Source: Paramacrobiotus metropolitanus (taxonomy: Eukaryota; Tardigrada; Eutardigrada; Parachela; Macrobiotidae). Taken from it: a DNA stretch of 64,000 bases. How positions within the stretch are numbered: position 1 is the stretch's first letter; each line of letters opens with the position of its first letter. The stretch spans positions 186,001 through 250,000 of the forward strand of contig NW_026570304.1 in assembly GCF_019649055.1 (NCBI RefSeq). The letters are read 5' to 3'. The position numbers and the translations under genes were made by a program. Shown here piece after piece: positions 37,400 through 50,290 of the stretch. The notes beneath the pieces were generated by a model, which was not told where the DNA came from, did not search any database, and saw only the letters and a program-made list of their open reading frames with translations.

Positions 37400-40300
37400 A
37401 TTTTTTGTTTTCCGGTAAGTGTTGCCATTTATTTTTTAATAAGCGATTACAGTAAGTATGAGAGAATGCTCGCTGACATGATCGCGCGCATGATAATGCC
37501 GCTTATCGACGCATCAAAGAATTCGAGATGGCGTTATTTTAAGGCGTTGATCGCAAACGTTGTGGTTAGTGCATCTTCAATGTGATAAATCAAATCTTAT
37601 TCGGTATTGGCTGGTGTGCATTCAACACTCTGCAGTACCCAGCGGTCGAGAACATCTCGTTATGGCACAAGTTCTGTTTCAGATTCTACAGACCCACACA
37701 AGTACAACTGAAATTATTTTATCGGAAATATGTGTATACTCGTGTATAACAAAATTCTTTAGAATGGTCGGCGCTTTTGGACTAAAAACTACAGCGAAAG
37801 TTTAATATTATTTGTCAATGCAGTGATGTGAACCAGTTTTTTCAAATCGTTACTAATGCCGATATCGTTTTGTTGAATAGCGACAAAGATTTACTACCAT
37901 CAAATAATTAGTCAGTCGCTTCACAAGTTTGTAACAAAAACGCGATTAATTGCAACAGAAAAATTTCTCTTAAATTGTCTGTTCCATCGATAGTGCCAAG
38001 AACAGAAACTGCATTGCCTCTTTGAATTTCAATCGATAGACGCTGGCGTAAGAATTCGTGTGACCGAGGTTCACCAGTGTGCTGCTGTAGCCGCTTTCCT
38101 ATTTCCTTCACTAAAAGGAATGCCGATTTCCCCCAGGGCCGAAAGTTTCAAAAGCGAGCGGGGCAAAGATGTACATGCCGTCGAGATACGCGTACAAGCT
38201 GATTTTCACAGCCATAATGGGCTGATGTGAACCTCACAGCCATAAATACTTAAAGCAGTAGCCGCGACTACACTTAACCTTTCTGTAACAATTCAAAAAA
38301 CATAACGCTAAATTCGTTATCGGAACTCTTGAAGACGTTGGTTGCTTTTTAACTGGAGCTGACTCTTGATATCGTTATGTAGAGCTGTTCTTATGAAGAA
38401 TAATAAATACCGAATGCTATTCTAATTTTCCATCGATTATTTTTTGGTCTGCCACTTCTTGCTTCTGATTTCGCATTACCATCCAACTGCTCTTCGTTTG
38501 CCGTCATGTCTAAACGCCGTCATGACAGATTTGAACTTACTGCTCGGATGTAACAACGTGGCAAACCATTCAAGCAGATTTTATTCAGCTTCGTTATGTT
38601 TAGGCTGTACAGATTGTACAAGGTCCATTTTGCGTTAGCATAATGCGTCGCCGGACGCGGGTCACCGCCTAGATAATTGTCCAGAACCTGAAAAATGCGG
38701 GTTTCTAATCACTTCGGCCGTTTCCGTTTCGAGAAGCTTTATTCGGCTGCAGCTCACTTGAGCCATCATCTGCTTCGGTCAATTTGCATGTTAACGCCAG
38801 TTTGTCTGCCCAACAGTTCCGCCGCACTGCCACCGATGATAACGTTTAGTTACAATTTACAGCAAGAAATGACTTAAATTATCTGTATTTTTTACTTTGT
38901 GCTGAGCAGTGCAGCTATTTGACTGAAAACCACGTATGCTTCCAGAAAACATTCAGAAAGTAGACCAGTACAAGCACAACCAAATCGGCACAAGTGCTTC
39001 CAGAAAGGGTCGTTTACTATGCATACGATGCTGCATTAACATAATCAGGTTCGCTTTTCTATCAAATATGGTTCTGAGGAATTTATGAAGTGAAGAATTG
39101 TTCCAATAGTTTACATTTGAAACTTGGAAATTCTATCTATCCTGCGAATCCGGGGCCAGGTTTTCGAAATAAGCGGTGGCCGAACAGAGTGCTTGCCGAA
39201 GCGAGCAACGGCTGAAGGGACAAAATTGGAAAGAAACCCTCCCGTCGCTGACATCGGAGCAGAACCAGCACATAATTCTTTGGCGAATGGTAGCTAAGTA
39301 AGCTGGGTTTTCCGCTCCTACGATTCCGATTCGATCGTGTCATTTATGCCGCTCAATATGCTCTCCCAATTTACACTCAGCCGGAAGACGCCCTAGACAC
39401 GACTGCATTAACGACATCTTGCGACGGGCTCTTGGAGCAGCAGGCATACCCGCAAGGACTGAACCTAGAGGCATGCATCATGAGAACGAAACACGTCGCG
39501 ATGGCATCATCACTTTCCCATGGACAAGGGGATTGTGTTTGGCATGGGATGTTACCTGTGTTGACACTGTCGCCCGTTCGTATTTGGACCAGACCAGTGT
39601 GAAGGCCGGAGCGGCAGCAGACCATGCCGAAGCCGAGAAAGCAAGAAAGTAAAGCTTCCTTTTGGGACGATACGAATTTAAGGCTGTTGGTTTTGAAACA
39701 TTCGGCAGTTTTGGTACATCTGCCAAAGGATTTGTTAACGAGATTGGGAAGAGGATTTTGCTACAAACCGGCGAGATTCGTAGTCTGGAGTTTTTGTAAC
39801 AGAACATCTCTTTAGCAATCAACGTGGTAATGCTGCTTCAGTATGGGGACCGTCGAGAATGTTGTTTCGTTTAACCGTAATTAGATCTTGATATCGTTAT
39901 CACGCTATTGAGTGCAACAACAACAACTATTAATACAAAGCACTGCGCAAGAAAACACCCAATAAAAACCTAATTTACACTTTCAACACGATCGACTCTA
40001 GGTATTTGTCACATACGTCCCAGAGTTCTGCAGCATCGACTGTACCGATACTTCTATCGGTAAACTATCGGCAAAGTGGAAGGTCACGAGATCATGGCGT
40101 AAACGGCATTCCCGCCAAACAACGCGGTCGCATCAAGACGCCAAGCGGGAGTAGCACTTCACCATCGTATTTATACTCTCCGCGAGGGAATATGTTCTGT
40201 AATTTTCCGCGGTGTCCTTCTCAGGCGGAATCATCAGTGAACGCCGGTACAGTACCAAACGGTTTATGTGGGCACCGACACTGTGTAGGATCGGCTGGAC

Positions 40301-41080
40301 AGACTGCATCGACGGTCCGGCTGGTGTATCGTTGTCCCAACTACGTGCCACTCTGCGCTGAATAGAGGAGTAATGGCGCACACAGAGGGTCCGCGTGGCG
40401 CTGGTAATCAGATTCAGGAGGCAACTGGTTCATAGCACTTTCTCACAATTTTAAAATGAATTTTAAAATTTTTGAAATTCATTTAAAAAAATCGGAAAAA
40501 AATGTCCAGAAAAATGTATACAAATTATTTAGCTTCAGAATAGCATAAGGTATTACAAAAAAGTGATTCGGAGTGCGCGAAAGCGGGAGTTTTAGTGTAT
40601 GTGTCCCATTTTTCGACACTATGTACCGGGCCATTTCCCTCGATATGGATCGTATGATGCCGTATTAATTTGAAGAATATTGCAATATCGGCACATTTCA
40701 CACTGAACAGCTTCGCACTTTGTTTTACGGAATATTACATCACTGATACAAAAGCGCAGTAACACAAACCGTGCACATTAACAGAAAATGTAGAACAAGT
40801 GTTGACCCGGTAGCATCTCAAGAAGTGGCGCTAAGCAGCGACTTGTATGTACCACAGTACTCGTTGCCGATTTCGAGAAACTGAAGATACATGCGTTGGT
40901 GGAAGTGATAATGGCCGGACAGCGGTTTCGTGAACTGGTTCCTCGCGTACAGCTCCCTCGGCTGGACTCTGAAATATCACCCGAGCGAAAGCGTATTCAT
41001 CCGGCGCATTTTTTTATACGGACGTGCCGTGTGCCAAACGGCTACTACCAACGGCACCATGCTTACAGCCTAATATACAC
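37400..41080. other. No recognised gene
   Basis: It holds the LRQRLSIEIQRGNAVSV scrap (about 38,060-38,005 minus) shared with 10,090-10,165. Other frames up to 119 codons (40,006-40,365 plus) have no family features. Confidence 0.4.
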
Positions 41081-41320
41081 CAGGATCAAAGATACAAATT
41101 CACAGTATTTCCGGTCTGGTTAATATACACTTTAAAGTGATCCTTCTGAAATGCCGGGGTAGTATTACCGCTACTCAGTCCAATTCCTTCATTATTTAAC
41201 CTTGAATGTTACGTAATAACGATAAACGCAGACTTTTTTATTGCACCAAGATTTAATTATATTTGTTATGACTTTATTACCCCTCATTAACAATTTTTAT
41301 TTATTGTTGTGCATGCATCG
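41080..41320 (+). repeat. Dispersed repeat copy 3
   Basis: Direct repeat of 36,700-36,945, diverged by scattered substitutions and short indels. Confidence 0.85.
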
Positions 41321-41324
41321 ATCG

Positions 41325-41602
41325 CAGCCACAACGGAAGCTTTATCCACCACGGGCAGCAAGATGAATCCACAACGGACAGCAGTTCAGCTGGTACTGCA
41401 GAGTTGGGAACCGAAACTGTTATTACGGACATTACCACGAGTACTGCGACCATATGTCTTCATGCGATACAACTCATACAAGTACCGTTAACGGAGCCGG
41501 CAGTAGAAATATCCCGACTGACCCGGGCACCACAACTGAGAACCTCATCACCGACATCCCCTCGACTCCAAAGGAAACATTAACCGACAGTAGCACTCTG
41601 TA
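41325..41602 (+). pseudogene. Ser/Thr-rich mucin-like fragment with frameshifts
   Basis: Three successive frames carry Thr/Ser-rich text: IAATTEALSTTGSK, then DESTTDSSSAGTAELGTE, then TDPGTTTENLITDIPSTPK ending at TAG about 41,600. Intact coding would need two frame changes, so a decayed gene is likely. The gene family is not identifiable from low-complexity text. Confidence 0.4.
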
Positions 41603-41609
41603 GTGTATA

Positions 41610-43185
41610 GTGTATCAAGGTAAAGATCTATATTACAACGGAAAACCCCGTACGATCTGGTCAGAACAAACCAAAAAATTAATCGAAAAAGTGCTAACGC
41701 CATTCGATTCAGCATGTCTGGAAACTGTGTCACATGCATTTTGTTTTTGTAATTATCCGCTCCGGCTCCCGTTCACAAGCGCCGGTGCCGGTAGAGCTGA
41801 AAGCTCAAGGTGACCTTGAAAACAATTTCAAAGTCCGGTTGCATAGTGCACAAAATCAGTAAATTTAAACTGGCCGTACTTTTTCAGATCAACAAATTGA
41901 AAAGATTTTACTGTAACTACTACAAAATTAAAAAAGCCAATTAGCAGTAACACTGACGATGCTGCTAGTGTATTGCTTCGTTTCAATAAACCGTTTACAG
42001 TTTAAAGCGCTCACCAACATGACTTAAGGCCATGGCTACTTTGGCTTTAATGCTAAAATGGCATTTTCCGTAAAAACTTATACATACTAAATGAAGACTG
42101 CTCTATTAATTGGAAGAAAGTTCAAACCTATAACATCAGTAGACTTCGAAATATGCATTTTTAAAGTATGCGACCTAAAGTGGTCGACACTGCATCCAAT
42201 GACTGGCTCGGCTAACCGTTACGTTAGTGATTGCAAGCTAGCGAAGATGTGATATAAAGTCAATGGAAGAATAAATTTGCGATCTACATCTTTTGTCATG
42301 CCGAGCCATAAAACGTCGCTGGACATCGGTAGAATGAAAGCAAACACAGAAAGACAATAGACTTTGATCACACGCAAGTGTGGCTAAAGCGAACACTCAG
42401 CTGTCTGGATATTAATTTCAGAGTTATAAGACTTTTTTGAAACTCAGGCAACGGATGCGAGAACATCTCAAAAGCTTAATTTGCGAGAGCGAATTCAGAA
42501 ATATTCGGTTTCACTGGGGTTATAACGATAACCAGCATTTGTAAAAGTGTTTCTTAAAGGCGGCAAATTTAAAAATTTGTTTTTCGAAAAAAACCCTCGC
42601 AGGGTGCAAGAGGACTATGTTCTGGATTTTGTGGTTGCTTACATGGAATTTTCCCATTACCGTGTGCAGACTAGTTAATTTTTTAGTGGAATTATCTTAT
42701 TTCAAATTTTAAACTGCATCGTTTGAGTTGCGTTTGGGCTAGTTCGTACTGATTTTTTCTATTTTTCTATTTGATACATATATAGACCTAAATGCTACGT
42801 ACGTTTCGAAGCAAAAGGACAAACTGCTCACTTCGTAACGATTAAAGCCAAAATAGCCATGGCCTTAAGGATAAGACCGCTCGTTAAAAGCCATTTAGCT
42901 GTGAGCCTGTGACTGCGACCAAAAGAAATCGTTCAAACGGGATGACCTATCGTTACAGTTCGAGCAAAACTAAGGACAGTGAGTAATGATTTATCAGCAT
43001 ATACCAGTGTCCAGTCCGTAAATTATTCCGTATAATACGGAATAATCATACGGTATCTGTATTCTAGATTTTTATTACCACAAAAATGAAAAGGGATACA
43101 CGAACCCAACATTCCCGTACAGAATCCGCAGAAAACATTTCCATAATCTGAATGCCCATATTCAAAAGACCGGCGCGGTATTACA
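41610..43185. other. No recognised gene
   Basis: AT-rich. GGCCATGGCTACTTTGGC near 42,032 and its inverse CCAAAATAGCCATGGCC near 42,850 form a loose inverted pair about 800 bases apart. Confidence 0.4.
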
Positions 43186-43189
43186 CTCA

Positions 43190-43385
43190 CTGAGCCCGTT
43201 AGGTGAACGAGTGACCAAACTACCACCACTGTCCAGAGCACAAAGCCAACTAGGTGAACGAGTGACCGAAGTACCACTACCGGCTAGTGCACAAAGCCCG
43301 CTACGACGAGTGACCGAACAACCGCTGCTGCCCAGAGCACACAGCCCCCTAGGTGAATGAGTCACGAAACTACCACCAGCATCTA
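43190..43385. repeat. Minisatellite, about 55-60-base unit, 3-4 copies
   Basis: The unit (GTGACCAAACTACCACCACTG...AGCACAAAGCC...CTAGGTGAACGA) repeats at about 43,210, 43,261, 43,308 and partly 43,360, with 10-20 percent divergence. Confidence 0.85.
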
Positions 43386-43399
43386 CTGCAAGCATGCTC

Positions 43400-45570
43400 T
43401 TGGTAAAATTTAGTACCTGGTAGTATCAGAGTCGGGAGGGAAAGTTAACAAAAACTTCCTGCTGAGTCAAAGTGACTGCATCTGAGTGCATAAAAAGCCA
43501 TAAATTCACGTTTTATCTTATCTGCGTTTTAGCGCTATTTCGGGCCATTTTGTTTCGCTGAAGGAATAAGGTGTTAACTAAACAGCTGATCGAAATCATT
43601 TGAATAAACCGGCCGTAGGCTGGAGACCACAAGAAACGCGGAGGCGAAGCCGAGGCTGTTTCTTGTATACTATAGTACAGGGAAGCAGAACCGCCAGCAG
43701 ACCTTGCTACGAAACCGTATTACGAATACCGGCTGGCTTTTCCTGCTTTACGCTTCGCTGTGAACATTTCCATAGGGTCCTCGACAGTTTATTAGAAGCT
43801 AAAATGGAGAATGAAATTTTCTACAAACTTGTCTCTTTAGTTTTAGAATTAAACGAAAGTAAAGAGAAAACAATGCGAATGAAGAAAATTTTCTCTCTAT
43901 CGTTCCTACATATCAGTTTTAAGAAGCACAGGTACACTTTCGGACAACAGGACCTGGAATGCGAATGTGGAAGCTCAAACTTCGGGACTTAATTCCAGAC
44001 AGAAGGCGATGACCTAAATGTTCACGTTATTTTAATCATTTAGTTAACGGAAAATATTCCGCTTGCTTGCTTAAATCAAGTGCGAGATTCTTGTGGACTA
44101 GGTTTAATGGCGTACGTCCAGATGGCAGTCCGCAGCGCTAGAATAACGTCGACTCGACGGCTTATGGATTTATCAGTCCTGAAAAAGCTAACTTTTGCCG
44201 CCGTTGATGCGTACTACAAAGCCTAAAGCATGAACTCAATAGCGAGGATGCTAAAATATGACAATCTTTGATAATGACGACGACTGTTGTATCGATATGC
44301 TGCGTTGTGCGATTCCGTTTCCCATTTAACTGCTCATATTGTATAATTATTGTAAAGTGGGCATGGGGACGCTGTTCGATGCTACAGTATTTGCACTTAT
44401 CAGTTACCATAATGCGATGCGCTGCTTTGAGTTGTATGTTTTACGTACAAGTAATGACAGCAGTTTTCACTGGGTTGTAATAGGTTTGTATGTACATCAT
44501 GCTACATACACAACTAATCGAACCAGTTTTACTGCCTGTCTGGGAATTCTGAATTTTTGTGTTTCCTGTTTCCAAGTCCGATATTTTCGTAGATAAGTTA
44601 ATGAATTAAACTCATATCGCCTGCCCACAAGTCAGTAGAATCTGAGAACGTGAATCTAATCTGAATCTGCATGTTTTGTCAGAAATTTATTAGTTTGCTT
44701 ACTTACGAACGGAAACCGATATGGACAGTCAGCGACATTTCTTTAAATGATCAGGAGACAGCAATGTAAACGATGACACCTTACTATACTCAGGTTTTTT
44801 TCGGTTTGCGCTTGGTCTTGGTGTTTACATAAAATGCACTACTGTAGTAATTGCCGTTCTTGTACAGCCATACCGTTTAGTTGTGGCGCCATCGCACGAC
44901 AGCTGTGGTGATACCCACTTCCCAGCCGTTTGCACAGTTACGGTGTTGTTCGTTCCCTGTCATCGGTGATGGTCCTTATCGCTGCACACTGCCGTAGCCC
45001 TTATTGGCTACTCATCTGGTTAGAAAGGAAAACACAGTACACTAATTTAGAATTATTTTGATATGGCCGAGTGCAGTAATATGTTTCCGAGGCCACTCAA
45101 ATGCAGAAAAGTTGAAACCGACTAGTTAGCAGTAATATTATTCACTAATGCCTGAAAAACAAAATGTGTGATCAGCAACTGCGACAGATACTTCGACAAA
45201 TGCCTTAGTCCGGACCCCTATTTTTTCGTAAGGGTTTTAAATGAGGTTTGTATTTCGGGGAGGGTCACTAAATAATAAAATACATGCACAGCGCGCTGCG
45301 CTGCCGTGCAAAATGCAAAGGCTGTTCCGGTCAGCTGCGTCATTCCAGTTTTCAACAACTTTAACTTATTCTGGTAATTATACAGCAATGAAAAGCAAGT
45401 CAAAGGGCTAATGGCGCGATCAGCAGTTATTCATATAGCGCCTTAAGGGGGTTGGTGCCGGTAACCGGTACACAAAATATCATAACTCGCAGCTAATGTA
45501 AGCAAAACATGAAAAAAATCGAAGTATTTTTTTATCTATCGACTAAGTCCGCTTCTTCACAAATTCACGA
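43400..45570. other. No recognised gene
   Basis: A 130-codon plus frame (43,600-43,992) and smaller frames lack family features. Mostly AT-rich. Confidence 0.4.
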
Positions 45571-45579
45571 ACAAAACTA

Positions 45580-45963
45580 GAAACGAACAACAGCGCGACC
45601 GTTAGTCAAACTGCAACTATCCTTCGGGTCTTCGTCTTCGCTGCCGGTCTCGCCATCGTCAAAATCGGAGTCGTCGTCTTCCTCTTCGCCCTCGTCCATG
45701 TAGCATCCGGTCAGGGCGGCAAAGGTCAAATTGTTCAACGTGGAAACATCCAGCAGGCGCATATCCAGCGTCTCCCAGCGCCAGGGATCGGCACCGGGTC
45801 CCAAAGTGTTGAACCTGAGCAAACAACAAACAATTTCCGCTGCAACTCTCTCCCGCAATCGAAGGTTATTATACTTCGACGTGTCCCGCATTCCGGATAT
45901 TCTCGCAATACGGATTCGCGTGGCGTACACCAGAGACACGGTATTCCCCGCGTTGTTCCACAC
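45580..45963 (-). CDS. 3'-terminal exon of an unrecognised gene with acidic tail
   Basis: A 128-codon frame on the minus strand; the likely exon starts after an acceptor near 45,818 (TTGCTCAG|GTTCAAC) and ends at TAG 45,579. The text LDMRLLDVSTLNNLTFAALT is followed by a strongly acidic run (DEGEEEDDDSDFDDGE and more). Codon use and GC content exceed the flanks. Acidic tails are common in chromatin and F-box-type proteins, but no family is recognised. Confidence 0.4.
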
Positions 45964-46162
45964 GGCAGAAACTTTTCAAAACCTGACTACATCATAATTA
46001 GGGTCCTCATGCAAGTCTCAAAACCGTTTGGCCATGTCAAATTTAGCATAGAAATTATCAGCTCATAATCTGCCGTTGAGTAGGTCGGTAGGATAGATTA
46101 TTACAGTAATTATTCCTATTGTACTGATCTCTCCGTCACAGGAAACTGCACTGGCTTCCGCG

Positions 46163-46335
46163 ACTACCGGAGACTACCGAAATCTACAAAAACTACCAAG
46201 ACTACCGTTGACTACCAAAAATTACACAAACTACCGAGACCACCGGTGACTACCGAAAACTACACAAATTACCGAGACTACGGGTGACTACCGAAAGCTA
46301 CATATGCTACCGAGACTACGAGTTACTACAGGCCA
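46163..46335. repeat. Minisatellite, about 38-base unit, four to five copies
   Basis: Repeats of ACTACCGAAAACTACACAAA followed by CTACCGAGACTACCGGTG at about 46,163, 46,201, 46,239, 46,277 and a partial copy, with scattered changes. Confidence 0.87.
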
Positions 46336-46339
46336 CCGC

Positions 46340-47035
46340 AGAAAATAATGAAAATGCAGGTAACTACGCCCATGACGGAAAAATTTTGTCATTGTACGAT
46401 ATATACAGCCTTTGTGGATACATAGGCTACAACAAAAGGTGCACTACATCGTCTAAATAAGAGCCGTGAAAAGATGTGATGTTGAGGCCATAGATCAAAA
46501 TAATGGCTGTCAGCTGAGAGGAAATCGTCACATATTCTCAAATGGCCACGAGTTAAAAATAAATGCACGTATTTTTTCGTCGTCACTTTCATCATTCTTT
46601 CTCCGCCCCAGCGAGAAACGAAATCTTGTTTTGGAATTGATGACGGATGGAAGGCTCTTTTCCGATTGTCAAGCATCAGACGGCGTCATTAACTTGCAGG
46701 TAATTTGAGGCGCGCTGCCTAATGTGGCAAGATAAACCTATGAATCTACGCGAACGAGAAACTGCATCTCCGACGATAATAATTTAATAAATAACTGCGA
46801 TCTCTGCCAAACTGCCGACTGAGAACGAGAACTGAACGATGCCAAACTACTGCTACTCACTGACTTAATAATATACAGAAACGGGGCATCCGTGTAGAAC
46901 AACCAAAAGTAAATCCGAACAAAAAAGAAAAGAGAACGATCGAGAAAGTACGAGCGATGAGAAAGTACGAGCGATAATAGAGTACGAATGAAGCCGTCAC
47001 TTTACGTACACATCGCTACCGTAATGCTATATCAC
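46340..47035. other. No recognised gene
   Basis: AT-rich. Near 46,945-46,985 GAGAAAGTACGAGCGATGA repeats in tandem with small changes. Confidence 0.45.
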
Positions 47036-47039
47036 GTCA

Positions 47040-48500
47040 CCTGTAATAGCTCTGATTACTTCAAAAGTATGCTAATCCAACCGGAAGTACTGTCAATTTG
47101 TATCTTCAATCATGTTGCACATTAGCATGGTAATAAACGCGTGCTGTTGGTACATCGTTTAATTACATAATTGTGCTTTGTAGGCACATCGGCCAAACTT
47201 TTCAGTTATTCAATGTACAAAATTTCTTTCTTCAAGTGCAGCTAACAGTAAATTCTTTTCAGGAGTGCTGAGATGAAGCGCACTTGCTATCGTAAAGTAC
47301 TGCCGCGCTGGGCTCTTGAAATAAAGTACACCGCAGCTGAAACGATGCTGACTCTTACTTTTGCCAGAGGACAGTGTCCCTGCTCGAGGGCGTCGCACCT
47401 GCAGTCTCACGCCGCGTACAGTGGCCATCCCGTCCTCCTCCAACACGCTGCCGATGATGATCGCACGTTGCGCCTCGCTCACGGCATTTCGCCGGGTCCG
47501 GGGCTTCCAGGGCGTGGCGGCCAGTGGCGACGTCCGGCATTTCCAGTCCCATGAAAGGGTACGATCGATACCGGTGGCGCGGCGACCTCCGGAGATTCGC
47601 GGCCTTCCGGCTCGTCGGTGAGCGCCGACGTCAGCGGAGCTTTGGCTGGCATAGGGTCCATCGGAAATCCAGTTAATGATTTAGGGACAACGGACTCAGG
47701 CTAAAATCGTATTAAACACGAGTATAAAATTATACGCTTGCTATACTAGAATATTACTACACTGGTTGTTAGCGATACTGCTGCGTCAGCCGGATGTGCA
47801 GCACCGTATACAGATGGAGATGGACGAGATGGTCGACCGCAACACGCCCATCACGCTGGACTACCGAGACGACCTCCGTAGGAAGCCACCGGCGTTCGCC
47901 TTGTATACAATGGTCACCCGGTGTGATACACTGGATGGGATGGGCGGATACACTGCATCGCAGCAGCACGGTGTGGCCCAGTGAGTACGACCGCCGCGCC
48001 GCCAGAGCTCCATGGCCTCGACGGGCAGCGGCGTCGGGGTCCTGGTCAACGGCGGAAGGACAAGCAGATGTTGGATCTGTTGAGGGAAGGCCTCGCGGGT
48101 GTCGTTTCAGGAGGGGAGGAGCATATTCCCGGTGCGCCGCAGTGAAGGCGCGCACTTCCAGTGAAGGACTATTTATGCATTTTTTTGCAAAATGCACCTA
48201 TTGCGTTTATTTTGCACGAGCTTATTTATGCATTTATGCGTATATGTAGGTATGTATCTGTATCTAGGTAACGCTGTGGACCATAATTACCGGCACACAG
48301 TGTGTTTTTGTTTTTGTTTCCATATGCTGAACAAATAAACTAAATCCTGTTAAAATATACCGTTAGTACGTATATATCGGCATATTTATTTATTCATCGT
48401 AAATTAATATTACCTATAATTATCAGAATGGGCTTCTAAGAAGAACAACATGAGTTAAACGGCAATAATCCTGTTATTCAGTCAGGCTGGAAAAATGCTG
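47040..48500. repeat. Large inverted-repeat arm B (P450 unit)
   Basis: Reverse complement of 34,490-36,760 with an internal deletion of about 520 bases at about 47,910. Spacer between the arms is about 10.3 kb. Confidence 0.8.
47270..48160 (+). pseudogene. Cytochrome P450 remnant B, K-helix and heme exons deleted
   Basis: The clearest part is 47,766-47,880: LAILLRQPDVQHRIQMEMDE then NTPITLDYRDDL, the P450 I-to-J helix region, better preserved than in remnant A. Where A continues into the ExxR K-helix, B jumps from AATGGTCACC directly to sequence that in A lies beyond the heme exon (GTGTGATACACTGGATGG). Catalytic core is absent, so this is dead. Confidence 0.7.
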
Positions 48501-48850
48501 ATATCTGTAGCTGTAATAGTTAAGAGTGAAATTAATCGGCTCAGCAAATTAATCGCACCGCTGTGCTGGCTTCATCAGAAGGCGACGATGGCCGTCAATA
48601 GTGTCAGCCCCAAGGAGATTAATCCAACGCCAACACCGGCAACGTCCGAGGCATCCACGTACAGTAACGGGAAATTAGATCAATGAGAAGTAAATGCCAT
48701 TCACTGCCATTGCTCGTGTTTGATTCAGTACCGGTAGCTGCGCACCGAACGGTAGGCGGAGATCCTGTCGTGATCAGAAGAGTGGATGATTAGCAGAACG
48801 AACGGACCGCCCGCGGGAGGTGCCGGTGCGATCGTTTGCTGGCCTAGGGC
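48490..48850 (-). other. Coding-like pieces, one hydrophobic
   Basis: The minus strand reads VAGVGVGLISLGLTLLTAIV (about 48,645-48,585), a plausible membrane helix, and PFVLLIIHSSDHDRISAYRS near 48,815. There is no continuous frame and no recognised family. Confidence 0.25.
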
Positions 48851-49039
48851 AAAATCCAACTAATAAGTATTACAAAAATGAAAACACCGCCGGAAACTAC
48901 AACAAAAAATTAATATTAAATAAATCAAATCAAATAAATGCAATATGAAAATAAAAAAGAGTAAAGTACAACAATAATGCATTATGAAAAAAACACATTA
49001 GACTATAACAGAAAAATTACAACAATAATGCATTATTCT

Positions 49040-49400
49040 TATGTAAACTGTTTACCAGACGAGAGCCGACGGGTGTGGCGCACAAGAAGAAATGCCGGGC
49101 GAACACTGGCAGTTTAGTGAGGTCGTTCAGACGGCACGTTGTGTCGGCCGGCAAGTGTGCCGGAATTCCCGCGAGACAGCCACATCCGGATTCAAATGCT
49201 TCTTGTAATCAGTTATGTTTGTATATAACTAACTTTAGCAATATAAAACGCTTGCCGGTCAGCTTGCGGAGATCTGGGTGGAATCCATGGAGAACGTCGG
49301 GAAGCTGTATGTGCAGCCGCTTCAGCTCCACGCAGCACACTTTCACTGAGCTGATCAAATTACAGCCAACGAAGGGTCGTTCACAGCCTGTTAATGATTA
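49040..49400 (-). other. Coding-like exon remnants
   Basis: The minus strand reads VCCVELKRLHIQLPDVLHGF (about 49,350-49,290) and, further on, DTTCRLNDLTKLPVFARHFF (about 49,150-49,090). The text is protein-like with moderate GC but has no domain match. The leucine spacing could suit a leucine-rich or F-box-associated region, which is speculative. Confidence 0.25.
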
Positions 49401-49979
49401 TTACAAAACGGAGCAGCGAAACGTTTAAAGGTCAAGACTGTCGCTCTTGTTGCTCTATTTCGCCAGTAGATTGTTGTGCCTAAGAATATCTTTATCTTAA
49501 TATACAGGGAAGTGTGTTCTGCCACTTAGAAAAGCACCAACTGCAGTACAGAACAATACACCCTCATGGTCAGTATAGTGTACTAATAAAATATCTCCCT
49601 GTCCAAATGTGCCGGTTGGCAGTTTATTTTGTTTGTTATGCAGCAAACATGGCCTGGATAAATGGTACCACAGTCAATATCCCTCGCTATCTCTAATTGT
49701 GTGCTCAGATTATGAAATACAATCCTATCCGAGATCACTTCATCATGTTCATTGTTCAAGAATCAAGATAAGATCCCGCGTTCCCACACGAAAACCCATT
49801 GGCAGTCGACGCACGCGCCATACGATCCGCAATCACCGTCAGTCTACCAGATCGGAGAAACAGGGAAAACAATCGTTGAAATACACCGTTATGGTGCGAA
49901 TAAATAAATTTTGATCGTATCATCCGCATCGTCAAATTCAGAAAACAGCAATCGATACAAAGTTACAAACGACTGCTAA

Positions 49980-50290
49980 CCACACTCTGGCATGGGAATA
50001 TGGAGGTTCGTTCCACGCGTCACTTCTTCCTAGCCCACAACAGGTCGTCGGCCCGCGGCAGTGCCCAAGCAGCGCGTGACACTGTGCTCCCAGGAAGACT
50101 AAACGCCCAGAATCTCCAGCGGCCAGTTTAGCCAGCCGGTACCGGTGGTAATGCAGAAGTAGGTCTCGTGCGGCGCCACATGGGTGGATACGGTATTTGC
50201 GCGGCAAGATCACATGGTGCTCCTGCAGCTTGGTCATCCAGCGCGGCAACCCGAAGTACCTGTGCGACCACTTCAGATCTGTCCGAACCA
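49980..50290 (-). other. GC-rich coding-like block
   Basis: Two overlapping minus-strand frames of 74 and 103 codons. The text WMTKLQEHHVILPRKYRI looks protein-like. GC is higher than the flanks. No family recognised. Confidence 0.25.

Noticed and set aside
39419-40381. Overlapping ORFs of 77-119 codons on both strands
   Set aside because: No family resemblance, no splice logic, and frames of equal quality on opposite strands.
43162-43395. 77-codon ORF with repeated VTRSPxxLCAL text
   Set aside because: It is the translation of a minisatellite with an irregular unit.
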